A DNA stretch of 64,000 nucleotides from Trachipleistophora hominis (lineage: Eukaryota > Microsporidia > Pleistophoridae): positions 1-64,000 of the forward strand of contig JH993845.1 of the NCBI GenBank assembly GCA_000316135.1, read 5' to 3'. How positions within the stretch are numbered: position 1 is the stretch's first letter; every line of letters begins with the position of its first letter. Shown piece by piece: positions 33,765 through 43,107 of this stretch. The notes below the pieces were generated by a model. The model searched no databases and was not told where the DNA came from. It was given only the letters and a program-made list of their open reading frames with translations. Both the position numbers and the translations under genes were made by a program.

Positions 33765-34605
33765 GAGATCCATTATAGGTCTATAAACACGCCTACTCGT
33801 ACATACGACCATCACCAAACAAATCAACGTTACATAACATGCTCCTATACAAAAAACCCTTTTAACGAACAGCCATCTATCCACCATATACCTCCTCTAC
33901 GTATTACATTAGCACCTCTTATCATCACTATAATGCTATTATTCACAGAACAGTTCGTATCATCATTCATTACCATTCTTCATAATTTTTATTAAATATT
34001 TCGTAATTTATATTATTCTCGTTAAAGCTCTACAATTAATATCGAACGCAAGATTTGCAACCATTGCCTCGTATAATACGTTATTAATGTTCGTGTAGTA
34101 AAATTAAATTATAATGTTAAGTTTAAAAGTGTTTTATTTTATTATTGTGATAATCATTCTCTCTTTTTTGATCAGGCAGTCTTAAACACCAAAGGAATTG
34201 AGAGATACGAATAAGACGTGATGTGATTGTAATGATGATATTGAGGTAAAAGATTAATCACCGTATTTTTTAAATATAGTTCTTTTATCAAAATTAAAAC
34301 GTGTAAAATTACAAAGAGCTAAGTAATGGCCCTGAACAAGTTAAAAAAGTAGCAGAATAGCAGGACGTAGGTGTTATAACAGATTACTAAGAACTAAATA
34401 AAATACTTTGGTGCTAAGATTAAAGGTAAAATTAAATAAAAAATTGATGAATCAACGGTCGTTGAGACCATGGGCGACGCTCAGCGCGTTAGTAGAGGTC
34501 GTTTAGGTATGGTAGGAATTAATTAAACGATCTTTCTAAAAAAAAGATAAAAATGGAAAGGAAAGGCACAAATTGGTGAACAACCGCTCTTATGCGTTTA
34601 TTCTT

Positions 34606-34662
34606 CTTTTTTTATTAAAATTTAGTTTAATTATCATTTTACAGCATATCATCTAACCAAAC
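34606..34662 (+). repeat. Dispersed repeat B, copy 2, upstream of Nar1
   Basis: TTAAAATTTAGTTTAATTAT, a variable CA-rich part, then CATCTAACCAAACACG. The first 20 bases are identical to copy 1 apart from one base. It ends about 86 bp before the Nar1 ATG. Confidence 0.7.
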
Positions 34663-34747
34663 ACGTTCTTATACGTTTATAGTACAAAATAAATTATAAT
34701 CGATCGCTTGTGATCATTCTCTTCCCATCGCGCATAAATAATTATTT

Positions 34748-36136
34748 ATGCGTAGGCCTCACATGAATAAAAAGATAAATCCGTGCATAAAGGGCGAAAA
34801 ACCGTTTGAACTGACACTCAACGACTGCCTGGCATGCAGTGGCTGCGTGTCAATGGAAGAAACCAAAATTACAGCAGAGGATCTGCAAAACGTGCCAATC
34901 AATCTTATAATGAGCCATTACAGCGTATTAAACCTGTGCAACGAAATCAAGAAGCAACAACTTAAACAAAATAAGGACGACAGCACAAATTTGCACGCCA
35001 TCACAGTCAAGGAGTGGTACGCGTACCTGCAGAATGCACTGAGGAGAAAGTTTAGCGTTAAAAGGATCGTAAACACGTACGATTATCAGCAGCTGAGCAA
35101 TTACATGATTTACAACGAATTGCTCACCAAAAACAAACTTATACTGAGCGAGTGTCCGGGTGTAGTCGCGTATGTTGAAAGGAGGAGACCGGATTTAATA
35201 CCGTATTTGAGTGAAGTGCCGTCTTTGCAGCAAATGTGCGCGTATTTGTGTGAGGAGGAGGGCGTGTTAACGGTAGGAGTGATGCAGTGCCATGATAAGA
35301 GATTAGAGGGTGGTGTTAGAGTTGATTACGTGCTGAGCAGTAAGGATATTTATGAGATCTGCAGTGATGTACGTATAAATTTTGAAGTTGATAATAATGA
35401 CAGGGACATTTACGATGATGTAGGTGTAGGCAATGAAGGTAAAGGTGATAATAATGGCAGGGACATTCACGATGATGTAGGTGTAGGCAATGAAGGTAAA
35501 GGTGATAATAATGGCAGGGATACTTACGATGATGTAGGTGTAGGCAATGAAGGTAAAGGTGATAATAATGGCAGGGATATTTACGATGATGTAGGTGTAA
35601 ATGGTAAGGATAACAATATTTATGAGACCTGCAATGGTGTACATACAAATGATAAAGACGATAACAATACAAACACCCATAACGATAGGCTCTCTCCAGA
35701 GCAACACTCTAAAAATAGTTCAGAACACGTCCTTACCAACGAAAAAGAATTTCTAACGGGCATAACACCGTACCTGATAAAAATGCTCAACCTAACAATA
35801 GAAAGAATACAAACAATCAATAAATCCTACAGAGTACTCCATTTCAAGAACAGCAGCCTAACATTCGCACACATCACAGGTCTTAAGAACCTTCTAAACT
35901 TTCTTAACGATGAGGAAATGCGTTATAATTTCGTTGATATTTTCTTGTGTGATGATCGATGCTTTGGTGGCCCGGGGCAGATCAAGAACAACGTGCAGAA
36001 TGATTATGCACACTATTTTAAATTAGTTGGTTTAAATACGAATGAGGAGGTTATAGTACCACAGGTACTTAAAGATAAGAAGAGAATATTTGAGAATAGA
36101 AAGATTTATAGGAGTAACTTTAAGGTTGAATGGTAA
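34748..36136 (+). CDS. NAR1: Nar1-like cytosolic Fe-S assembly factor (462 aa)
   Basis: An [FeFe]-hydrogenase-like scaffold of the cytosolic iron-sulfur assembly (CIA) machinery. Cys13, Cys27, Cys30 and Cys33 (D-C-L-A-C-S-G-C) form the N-terminal cluster site. The H-cluster-like cysteines follow: E-C-P-G at about residue 136 with Y-V-E-R-R-R-P-D-L-I-P-Y-L after it, M-Q-C near 180, and L-C-D-D-R-C-F-G-G-P-G-Q near 400-412. These match Nar1/IOP1 in order and spacing. Between the second and third conserved blocks lies a low-complexity insert with a 19-residue repeat (about residues 215-285), unusual for this protein. Met6 (34763) is an alternative start; neither has a CCC motif nearby. CIA factors are kept in microsporidia to supply Fe-S clusters to nuclear and ribosome-recycling proteins. 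Confidence 0.9.
   Translation: MRRPHMNKKINPCIKGEKPFELTLNDCLACSGCVSMEETKITAEDLQNVPINLIMSHYSVLNLCNEIKKQQLKQNKDDSTNLHAITVKEWYAYLQNALRRKFSVKRIVNTYDYQQLSNYMIYNELLTKNKLILSECPGVVAYVERRRPDLIPYLSEVPSLQQMCAYLCEEEGVLTVGVMQCHDKRLEGGVRVDYVLSSKDIYEICSDVRINFEVDNNDRDIYDDVGVGNEGKGDNNGRDIHDDVGVGNEGKGDNNGRDTYDDVGVGNEGKGDNNGRDIYDDVGVNGKDNNIYETCNGVHTNDKDDNNTNTHNDRLSPEQHSKNSSEHVLTNEKEFLTGITPYLIKMLNLTIERIQTINKSYRVLHFKNSSLTFAHITGLKNLLNFLNDEEMRYNFVDIFLCDDRCFGGPGQIKNNVQNDYAHYFKLVGLNTNEEVIVPQVLKDKKRIFENRKIYRSNFKVEW
35391..35600 (+). repeat. 57-bp coding repeat in Nar1, three to four copies
   Basis: The unit encodes Asp-Asp-Val-Gly-Val-Gly-Asn-Glu-Gly-Lys-Gly-Asp-Asn-Asn-Gly-Arg-Asp-x-Tyr/His. Copies are nearly identical, with a truncated last copy. 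The opposite strand is also open through it (35303-35707 and 35316-35672), which is only a mirror of the repeat. Confidence 0.93.
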
Positions 36137-36289
36137 GAGTAATCATTGTTAATCTGTCAGTTAATCCTGGTCTAAAGAGCCTATTTTAAGAATTGTAGTG
36201 ATTGAAGAGAAAGCTTTTACATTCAATTCTACAACAATACGATGCTCTAAGTATTTCATTTCATATCAGGAAATGAGTAATTTAATGGT

Positions 36290-36345
36290 TCTTTCAACTA
36301 AAAGCAGTTTAATTATCTCCTTCATACATACTACCTAATCAAACA
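36290..36345 (+). repeat. Dispersed repeat B, copy 3
   Basis: CAACTAAAAGCAGTTTAATT then ATCTCCTTCATACATACTAC and CTAATCAAACACACTCTT. It shares TCCTTCATACA with copy 4. It does not lie upstream of any recognised gene. Confidence 0.6.
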
Positions 36346-37068
36346 CACTCTTCTGGGCTAACCATGGCCATCAACCTTTGGTTCATGGAATGATCTAACA
36401 GTAAAGAATGCCTTTAAAACGTTAATACTATCGTAGTGTAATACAACACCACCATATCATCATATTAAGTACGATAATTATTCTCTCGTGCTGGACACGA
36501 AGAAAGAGGCTGTTTATGAAAAAGATCCTCTCTCTTCTACTGGAAGGGCATTAACAGTTCATCCCGTCTAATTTCCTAAGTTGATTATGACGTTAGAATC
36601 ATTCTAATGTCCTTAAAACGTTGTATACAAATACATCACAAGTATAATTTTCAATACTCAAAAAACATTTTTTAACGTGTTTATTTATCGTTACTTCTAT
36701 ACACTCAGTGCAGATCTACACAACAAATTTATAATACGTCTATAATGAGAACCGGCATTGTTATACGATCTGATACTTAACTGCCAGTTTTAATGCACAA
36801 AACGTAAGATTTGTAAAATAAGGTTGGAGTAATGAGTCAATGATAGTACAAGAATTGTTGAGGAGTAATTAGAACGGGTGCTGATGAGCGATTCTCTTCT
36901 TGTTCGTATGATTTCGTAATTTATTGTTTTTAAGGCATTGTCATTCTTCATTTGTAAGGCATAGAAATTTCGTAATTTATCGTTTGTAAATCAAAAGAAT
37001 GTTTGTTATTTCTAGGGTAAAGAATAGCACAGTTTCACATAGAGCAACCGTAGTTAACCCTTCGTTAA

Positions 37069-37300
37069 CCATAAGAACAACAAGTCCTCGTAGGACAGTC
37101 ACAGCCTCTTCTTCATCAGCCATAACAACCAATTCTTCGTAGGGCAGTCACAGCCTCTTCTTCATCAATCATAACAACCAATCCTCGTAGGGCAGTCACA
37201 GCCTCTTCTTCATCAGCCATAACAACCAATCCTCGTAGGGCAGTCACAGCCTCTTCTTCATCAGCCATAACAACCAATCCTCGTAGGGCAGTCACAGGTA
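37069..37300. repeat. Minisatellite, 48-bp unit, about five copies
   Basis: Unit CATAACAACCAATCCTCGTA then GGGCAGTCACAGCCTCTTCT and TCATCAGC. Copies 2-5 are almost identical; the first is diverged. Divisible by three, it leaves a 66-codon repetitive minus-strand frame (37116-37316: A-L-R-G-L-V-V-M-A-D-E-E-E-A-V-T). It is clearly more GC-rich than its surroundings. Confidence 0.92.
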
Positions 37301-37409
37301 TGAAACATTCACCCATTAACGCTAAAACACCGTCCTATTCTCATCAAATGCCCAATTATGGTACGTAAAACTCTTTAATAAATTACTCCTGCCCAATAAA
37401 TAAAGAACT

Positions 37410-40169
37410 CTATAGAATAGACTGCATCTGCTGTGCCAGCTCTGTAGCAGATCCTGAGCTAACAACCATCCGCATCACCATATTACACATTTTCTCGCTC
37501 AGCCCTTTGTGTCTTAATTTGCCGACCAGGTATTTAAGCCACAGCACATTCGTGATGGGATTAAACTTTGACCAGTCGTTGCAACAGATCCTTTTCATCT
37601 GCCGGTATACGTCGTACTGCTCATCGCCTGTGCCCTGGAACAGCTCTTTTTCGGGTGACAGGTCTTTGTACACTACGCCGTGATCGGTAGAAAAGCGCGA
37701 TAGACCAAAGTCTATGATGCTCACTTTGAATGGCGCGCTGTCTTCCGGCACGAAATGGCCGCTAAGATTGGAATTGCGCACGTTTTCGCTGAAAGCGCAC
37801 AGACTGTCGTTCCGCATGTTGTTGTGCTGTATGAGAATGTTTCCCCAGTGCAGGTCGCGGTGCTCAAACTGGTACTTAAACTCGAGCACGGACAGGCATT
37901 CGATGATAATCTTGAGGAACAGCAAAATGTCGCTCATCTTCTTGAACTGGTAGTTCTCTAGATCTGTGCCTGCGTCGTCCATCACCAGACAGCCGTACTC
38001 GCCGTTCTTTCCATCGCTGTTCGGTCTCTTATTCTCCGATTTGTGATCCCTGGCGTACGCGTCCCATGCGGCATGCAAGTGCTGGTTGTACGCGCCCTTG
38101 CACACGAAGAAATTGCGCAGCTTTATGACGTATTTCTCGTTCTGCAGTGTTCTTAGCACGTACACCTCTCTGAGGAACTCCTCCTTCGTGTAGTACTCAG
38201 TGAACGGTATTATTTTGTAGATCTTGTCTTTGAACCGGTACACGTCTGAGAACGATGCCTCTGCGATCTTTTTAACGCCTTTAAAGTTCATCGCAGAGAA
38301 GTACCGCGTCTTTGGTGCGAGAATGTTCACGAGCTCGGCCTCAGAGAGCATCTTCTCTACCCTGCACGGCACGTTCTCATCGGGACACTTATCGTTTGAG
38401 CTTAGAATGCTGCTGTCATCTTTAAATTCTATCTGGTACTTCTTTCTGTCTCTCTTTATGTTTATTTTTAGCGATTTTCTACGCTTAGGCCTGCTCTCCT
38501 TTAAAAATATCCCCTGTTTCTTGAAAACACGTGGACGGGTGTTGAACTCGTTGTGCACTACGGGGCCCCTTCCAACGCGATCTTCTTTATTAAATCCTGA
38601 GAGGATGGCCGTGCTGTTTTGCTTCTTAAACTCTGAGAGGATTGCCTCTCTGCCCTGCAATTGGTCAAATGTAGAAAAAATACCTCTGCCATGATCCTTA
38701 CCAAACGTAAATTTTCTTAAAGAACCGTTTGCTTGTTCATGTTTTGAAAGAACATCGTTGTTCTGTGATGAATTAACCGTTAATTTTCTGTTCAGGAACA
38801 GTTCCTCCCTCCTCAAATTAAACAATTTGTTCCGAAGTGTCCTTTTCTCACCGCACGTATCAGCCGGCCCCAAACACTCCCCACCAAAGACCGTCTTTCT
38901 ACCACCATCCGATACTTTCAGCTTAATCTTTAAACTGCGAGCACTCACCACTTTAAGCACGCGCCTGCCTGTACTACGCCGCTCATCACCAAACACGCAC
39001 TCATCCGCGTGTTCGTCAGCAGCAGCCTTCCTCACAGCACTCAAACGCATCTTCTTATTCTTGTACACCTTAACTGAGCCGTCCTCCTCCCTTAGTGTTC
39101 TCTTCAAGCGCACGCTAACGACTCTCCTGCAGGAACTGGGCGAGTGCTGCATCGTGTTTATGCGTTCATGCACGTTTTTCGATTGTTTTATGTTTTTGTC
39201 GGAAAAGGATTGGTCAGCGCTGATAGAACCGTTTGTGGTGTTTTGATCGTTGATACGCCTATTAAAAGGGTTGTTTGGTGGTGCTGGTTGTACGGTGTAT
39301 GTGAAACAGCCCTTGCTCTGCCATCTGTTTAAATCGTTACTTATCCATTGTTTGTGATCAAGGATATTCTTGTAGTGCTTGTCATCGTCAGCAATACGTC
39401 CATTTTCTCTGCTTTCATCCTCACCGTAGTTTACATCGTTCTGTTCAGACCCTGTTCTAAAGCTTTGCTGGTCATTTCTTGTGCCAAGAATACGTTCATT
39501 ATTAGTCATACAAATCGTTGTTTGTTCGTCTGAAGACCTCCTTCGTTCATTTGAGGATATCCTCCGTTCATCACGCGTGAGAAACATCCCCTGACCGCCA
39601 GGCACCCCCTGACCGCCTAAAGACCTCTCCCTACTGCCTAAAGATACCCCCTGACTACCAGACACTCCCAGACCACCAGACACCCCCTGACCGCCTAAAG
39701 AAGCCCTTCGTTCATCACCATGCAAAACCACACTCCTCTCAAAAGAGCCCTCATCACCAATCTCATCCACAACGCCCGCACCCTCCAACACCACACTCTT
39801 CTCAAAGCTCAACGATCCAAAAAAATCGCACTCCTTCTCATTTTCACCCCTAAACTGCCTCTTAAAATGATCAAACGAGCAAAACTCAAAATTATCCACA
39901 TTACTATCCTCCTCATCCTCTCTATCCCTATTATCACTAATAATGCTCATCAGCAGCTGCTGTATGCCCTCACTAAACAGCGTACTCTGTATGTACGACT
40001 TATTCTTTTTCTTTTGCTGGTAATCGTTCCTAATCTTTTCGAACAAGCAGCTCGTATTTTCTATTTTGTTGTGCTCCATTTTTGTAATTTTATTAAAGGA
40101 AGGGTCTTTTACCATTTTGTTCAAAATTGGTGAGTTTATAATTTCCTTTGATAAATTAAAAATATTCAT
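37410..40169 (-). CDS. Haspin-family histone H3 Thr3 kinase (919 aa)
   Basis: The C-terminal third is a haspin kinase domain: E-A-S-F-S-D-V-Y glycine-loop region, Y-K-I-I-P-F with the ATP lysine, E-E-F-L-R-E-V-Y (helix C), H-R-D-L-H-W-G-N with catalytic Asp772, and I-I-D-F-G-L-S-R (Asp820). The haspin-specific C-lobe segments F-Q-G-T-G-D-E-Q-Y-D-V-Y-R-Q-M and N-V-L-W-L-K-Y-L follow. Haspin phosphorylates histone H3 Thr3 to place the Aurora complex at centromeres. Human haspin has D-Y-T where this protein has D-F-G. The N-terminal 600 residues are disordered, with Gly-Gln-Gly-Val-type repeats (about 39590-39720) and Lys/Arg-rich patches. ATG 40169 is used; an upstream in-frame TTG (40199) is ignored. 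Confidence 0.88.
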   Translation of the reverse strand: MNIFNLSKEIINSPILNKMVKDPSFNKITKMEHNKIENTSCLFEKIRNDYQQKKKNKSYIQSTLFSEGIQQLLMSIISDNRDREDEEDSNVDNFEFCSFDHFKRQFRGENEKECDFFGSLSFEKSVVLEGAGVVDEIGDEGSFERSVVLHGDERRASLGGQGVSGGLGVSGSQGVSLGSRERSLGGQGVPGGQGMFLTRDERRISSNERRRSSDEQTTICMTNNERILGTRNDQQSFRTGSEQNDVNYGEDESRENGRIADDDKHYKNILDHKQWISNDLNRWQSKGCFTYTVQPAPPNNPFNRRINDQNTTNGSISADQSFSDKNIKQSKNVHERINTMQHSPSSCRRVVSVRLKRTLREEDGSVKVYKNKKMRLSAVRKAAADEHADECVFGDERRSTGRRVLKVVSARSLKIKLKVSDGGRKTVFGGECLGPADTCGEKRTLRNKLFNLRREELFLNRKLTVNSSQNNDVLSKHEQANGSLRKFTFGKDHGRGIFSTFDQLQGREAILSEFKKQNSTAILSGFNKEDRVGRGPVVHNEFNTRPRVFKKQGIFLKESRPKRRKSLKINIKRDRKKYQIEFKDDSSILSSNDKCPDENVPCRVEKMLSEAELVNILAPKTRYFSAMNFKGVKKIAEASFSDVYRFKDKIYKIIPFTEYYTKEEFLREVYVLRTLQNEKYVIKLRNFFVCKGAYNQHLHAAWDAYARDHKSENKRPNSDGKNGEYGCLVMDDAGTDLENYQFKKMSDILLFLKIIIECLSVLEFKYQFEHRDLHWGNILIQHNNMRNDSLCAFSENVRNSNLSGHFVPEDSAPFKVSIIDFGLSRFSTDHGVVYKDLSPEKELFQGTGDEQYDVYRQMKRICCNDWSKFNPITNVLWLKYLVGKLRHKGLSEKMCNMVMRMVVSSGSATELAQQMQSIL

Positions 40170-40664
40170 CAATTTAAATAAATTGTGATAAGTTATCAAT
40201 TTGTGGTTATGGTGACGTTTCCATTTTATTTGGTGATGTACTAAAACAGCAGATTACTTTATTAATTTGGAATGTTGCCAAAATAAAAGAAACGATGAAA
40301 ATAGAGTGTATTGAGAATGCGGCAGCATGCCCGTTTGCACGTGCCTGGCGTAGCGTATGCCATTAATAGTATGTTTGTGTAACAGGTATCGCATTTACAT
40401 CATATTTTAATCGTAATTTACAACAAAAACAAAAGTAAATACGATGGTTTGATACGACCAAAATGGTAAATCAGAAAAAAAAAGAAAAATCGATAGAAGA
40501 ATGAGGAGAGAGTGATGTAATACGATGAAGGACAGCGATGATGATAGAAATGAGTTAAAGACGTTCTTTATTAACAAAAGGTAAGTTAAAGAGAGAGTGA
40601 TGTAATATTATGAGAATAATAAGAATAATAAAGGATGATATTCCATTTTACTAAATAATAGTAC

Positions 40665-40880
40665 GTAATAGTAACAATAGGAAGTAGTAAGTATTACTAA
40701 TACTTACTACTAAACAATAGTACGTACTACTTACTACTAATGCGTAGTAATTACTACTAAATAATAGTACGTACTACTATTACTTATTACTATTACTTAC
40801 TACTAATATGTACTATTACTTACTACTAATACGTACTATTACTTACTACTAATACGTACTATTACTTATTACTAATACCA
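40665..40880. repeat. TACTATTACTTACTACTAA-type simple repeat
   Basis: Many interleaved copies of TACGTACTATTACTTACTAC and its shorter variants TAGTA/TACTA. The array is partly palindromic because TAGTAAGTA and TACTTACTA are reverse complements, so single strands could fold. Confidence 0.85.
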
Positions 40881-41100
40881 CGAAAACAAATAAAAAATAT
40901 TATTTAGTATGAAAAGATAAACTAACTACGCTTAAAAATACTAAAATAAAATAAAAACAGATAAAAATATTAAAACGATATTACAATACAATATAATGAC
41001 ATAATAAACGTATTTAATAAAATAATACTTATCTAAGCATTTATTACACTATTACAAACGTATATATCGTTAAAGCATGTTCATTGATACGTACGTTATT

Positions 41101-41150
41101 TACTAAAACTTACTCTTATTATTTCCTTCATACACCTAACCAAACAAATG
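41101..41150 (+). repeat. Dispersed repeat B, copy 4
   Basis: TACTAAAACTTACTCTTATT then ATTTCCTTCATACACCTAAC and CAAACAAATG. It matches copy 3 best (shared TCCTTCATACA and CTAA-CAAACA). Confidence 0.55.
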
Positions 41151-41517
41151 ATACAACAAAATTAAAAAATTTTAATTTAATTCGTTCATGACAGCACCAA
41201 AAAAACAAAACGGGCCATAAAACATTTTTACACACTTTTAGAGCGCAACCACACGTAATAAGCAATGATTACGATAACACACCAAATTAAATAATAAAAA
41301 TAAGATTTACATCTTGTACAGCGTTTTAATACATAGAATGAATGAGCCTAAAATGTTCTTTTAGTGTACATTTACGTTTTTGAACAATATTAGCGCAATT
41401 TTACAAAAAAGAGAAAATAATGAATAGCACCTTCCGGAGTAATTGAAAATATTCTTTTGTCGAAATGAGAATATTCTTTTTGACAATATTAGTGCAGACA
41501 TTGAACATTCTAAAAAA

Positions 41518-41710
41518 CGTTAATTTAATGATTAGTAATTTCTCATATTTTATGATTAGTAATTTCTCACAATTTTATGATTAGTAATTTCTCATATTTT
41601 ATGATTAACCACTCCTTAGTTTCTTCTATAGATTAAATTACTCTTAAAACTATTCTATAGATTAAACCATTCCTCATATTCTCATGATTAACCACTCCTT
41701 AGTTTCTTCT
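41518..41710. repeat. Degenerate tandem repeat, TGATTAGTAATTTCTCATAT core
   Basis: Three regular copies about 25-26 bp long (41530-41605), then diverged relatives GATTAACCACTCCTTAGTTT and GATTAAATTACTC / GATTAAACCATTCC up to about 41710. Confidence 0.75.
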
Positions 41711-42039
41711 ATTTAAAATACCAATCATAGTTTACAACAACAAACAAAACATTATTCTAATAGTACATCCTTGGCTATGATTATTGTATTACACCTACAC
41801 TATAACATACAATAATTAATGTTCCTTTCCTTCCAACCACCCTCTACACCACAATACTAAAATATTTCTATTCTTAGTTATTCCCATACTTTCTCATCGC
41901 ATGATTATCACCAATCGGTGAATGTACCATTTACGTGATTTTTATCAACCGTTTATGAAATGACCGTGTTTAGGACTGTCAATGCTTTCAATTACACTAA
42001 ATTTAGAGAGCATGGCAAGTTAACACTATTACGTATTGG

Positions 42040-42235
42040 AATGTGTTATTAGTACGTACTAGTATTAGAGTGTATAAATACTAGTTGGTTATAAACACCA
42101 GTATTAGAGTGTAATAGTATTTAACACCAGTATTAGAATGTATTATTATTAATACTTAACATTAACACTTACATACAAACTATAACATTAACACTTACAT
42201 ACAAACTATAACATTAATGCTTAACCCTATACGTA
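42040..42235. repeat. Two adjacent short tandem repeats
   Basis: First ACCAGTATTAGAGTGTA-type units (42055-42150), then the 26-bp unit AACATTAACACTTACATACA plus AACTAT repeated 2.5 times (42165-42225). Confidence 0.75.
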
Positions 42236-42623
42236 GTAACAATACGTTGCTGCTAGCAGCTGTAAAACACCGCAAACAATATTTTATACTTTTACTGTTG
42301 AACATTCTCTACGCATATAAACGGAAGGATGACGTAATGATGGCCTGTCTTTTATGGAAGGTCTGAACAGCCAATCAAAATAATACATTTGTAAGAAAAA
42401 TATAAATTTTATGGTTGCATGCCCTGAACGGGTGAATGCACGTATTGGGCATAAGGACAGGTATGAGTGGTTGTTATGATTTATTTTGATGAGAGTGGAT
42501 GGACGTATTGTTATGGTATTTAATGGTTATGAGGTGGTGTATTGCTGTGATAGGATGAATAGTAGGAGATGGAGCGTCTGGGGATGGGCAGCAACCTTCG
42601 CATGGTACTGGGTTGGTAACTTG

Positions 42624-42738
42624 CAGCAACCTTCGCTGCTGGGCTAGACTGTCATAGGGCCGTAGCATTGGCAGGAACGCTGTAACCTTCGCTGCTGGGC
42701 CAATGACTGTCATAGGGCCATAGCACTGGCAGGAACGC
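42624..42738. repeat. GC-rich direct repeat, 56-bp unit, two copies
   Basis: AACCTTCGCTGCTGGGC, then ACTGTCATAGGGCC(A/G)TAGCA and TTGGCAGGAACGC, starts at about 42628 and again at 42684. A third partial CAGCAACCTTCGCATGG lies at 42589. It stands out sharply from AT-rich flanks. No known RNA family is recognised. Confidence 0.8.
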
Positions 42739-42981
42739 AGCGCATCGCATCGTCTACGCCCATAGAAATGCACAAGCACTGCACAAGACGTCCATCAAAA
42801 CAAACAACGATACGTGCCGTAGATACGTTAAGCTATACTTACGTATTCTGTTGAGGATAACAAGGCCGTTAACACGGTAAGAATAACAGCGCTCTAACAC
42901 GGGCACTTTCATCTGGAAATAACAAACGATCAGACTTTGTCGTAAAGCACGAAGAGCTGTTCGTTAAGATGGCAGTACTAA

Positions 42982-43107
42982 TCACACCGTTATGCGGCTA
43001 ATTAAGGCGTAGCAGTAGAAAAGGCTACGGATGAATTGAGAGGATGAAAACGGTCACACCGTTATGCGGACAATTAAGGCGTAGCAGCAGAAAAGGCTAC
43101 GGATGGC
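42982..43107. repeat. Direct repeat, 72-bp period, two copies
   Basis: TCACACCGTTATGCGG, then AATTAAGGCGTAGCAG and AGAAAAGGCTACGGATG, at 42982 and 43054. The conserved part is about 54 bp. Confidence 0.8.

Larger units (their letters stand above)
33159..34747. other. Intergenic, about 1.6 kb
   Basis: AT-rich. Contains the 33-bp minisatellite and a copy of dispersed repeat B about 90 bp before Nar1. No gene is supported. Confidence 0.6.
36137..37409. other. Intergenic, about 1.3 kb
   Basis: Convergent spacer between Nar1 and haspin, with dispersed repeat B at 36290-36345 and the 48-bp minisatellite near the haspin 3' end. Confidence 0.6.

Noticed and set aside
33527..33766. 79-codon plus and 68-codon minus ORFs
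   Set aside because: Both are produced by the 33-bp repeat, whose length keeps every frame periodic.
35303..35707. 134-codon minus-strand ORF over Nar1
   Set aside because: Antisense reading of the 57-bp coding repeat.
42474..42779. 101-codon minus-strand ORF
   Set aside because: Runs through GC-rich direct repeats and shows no domain. Composition follows the repeat.
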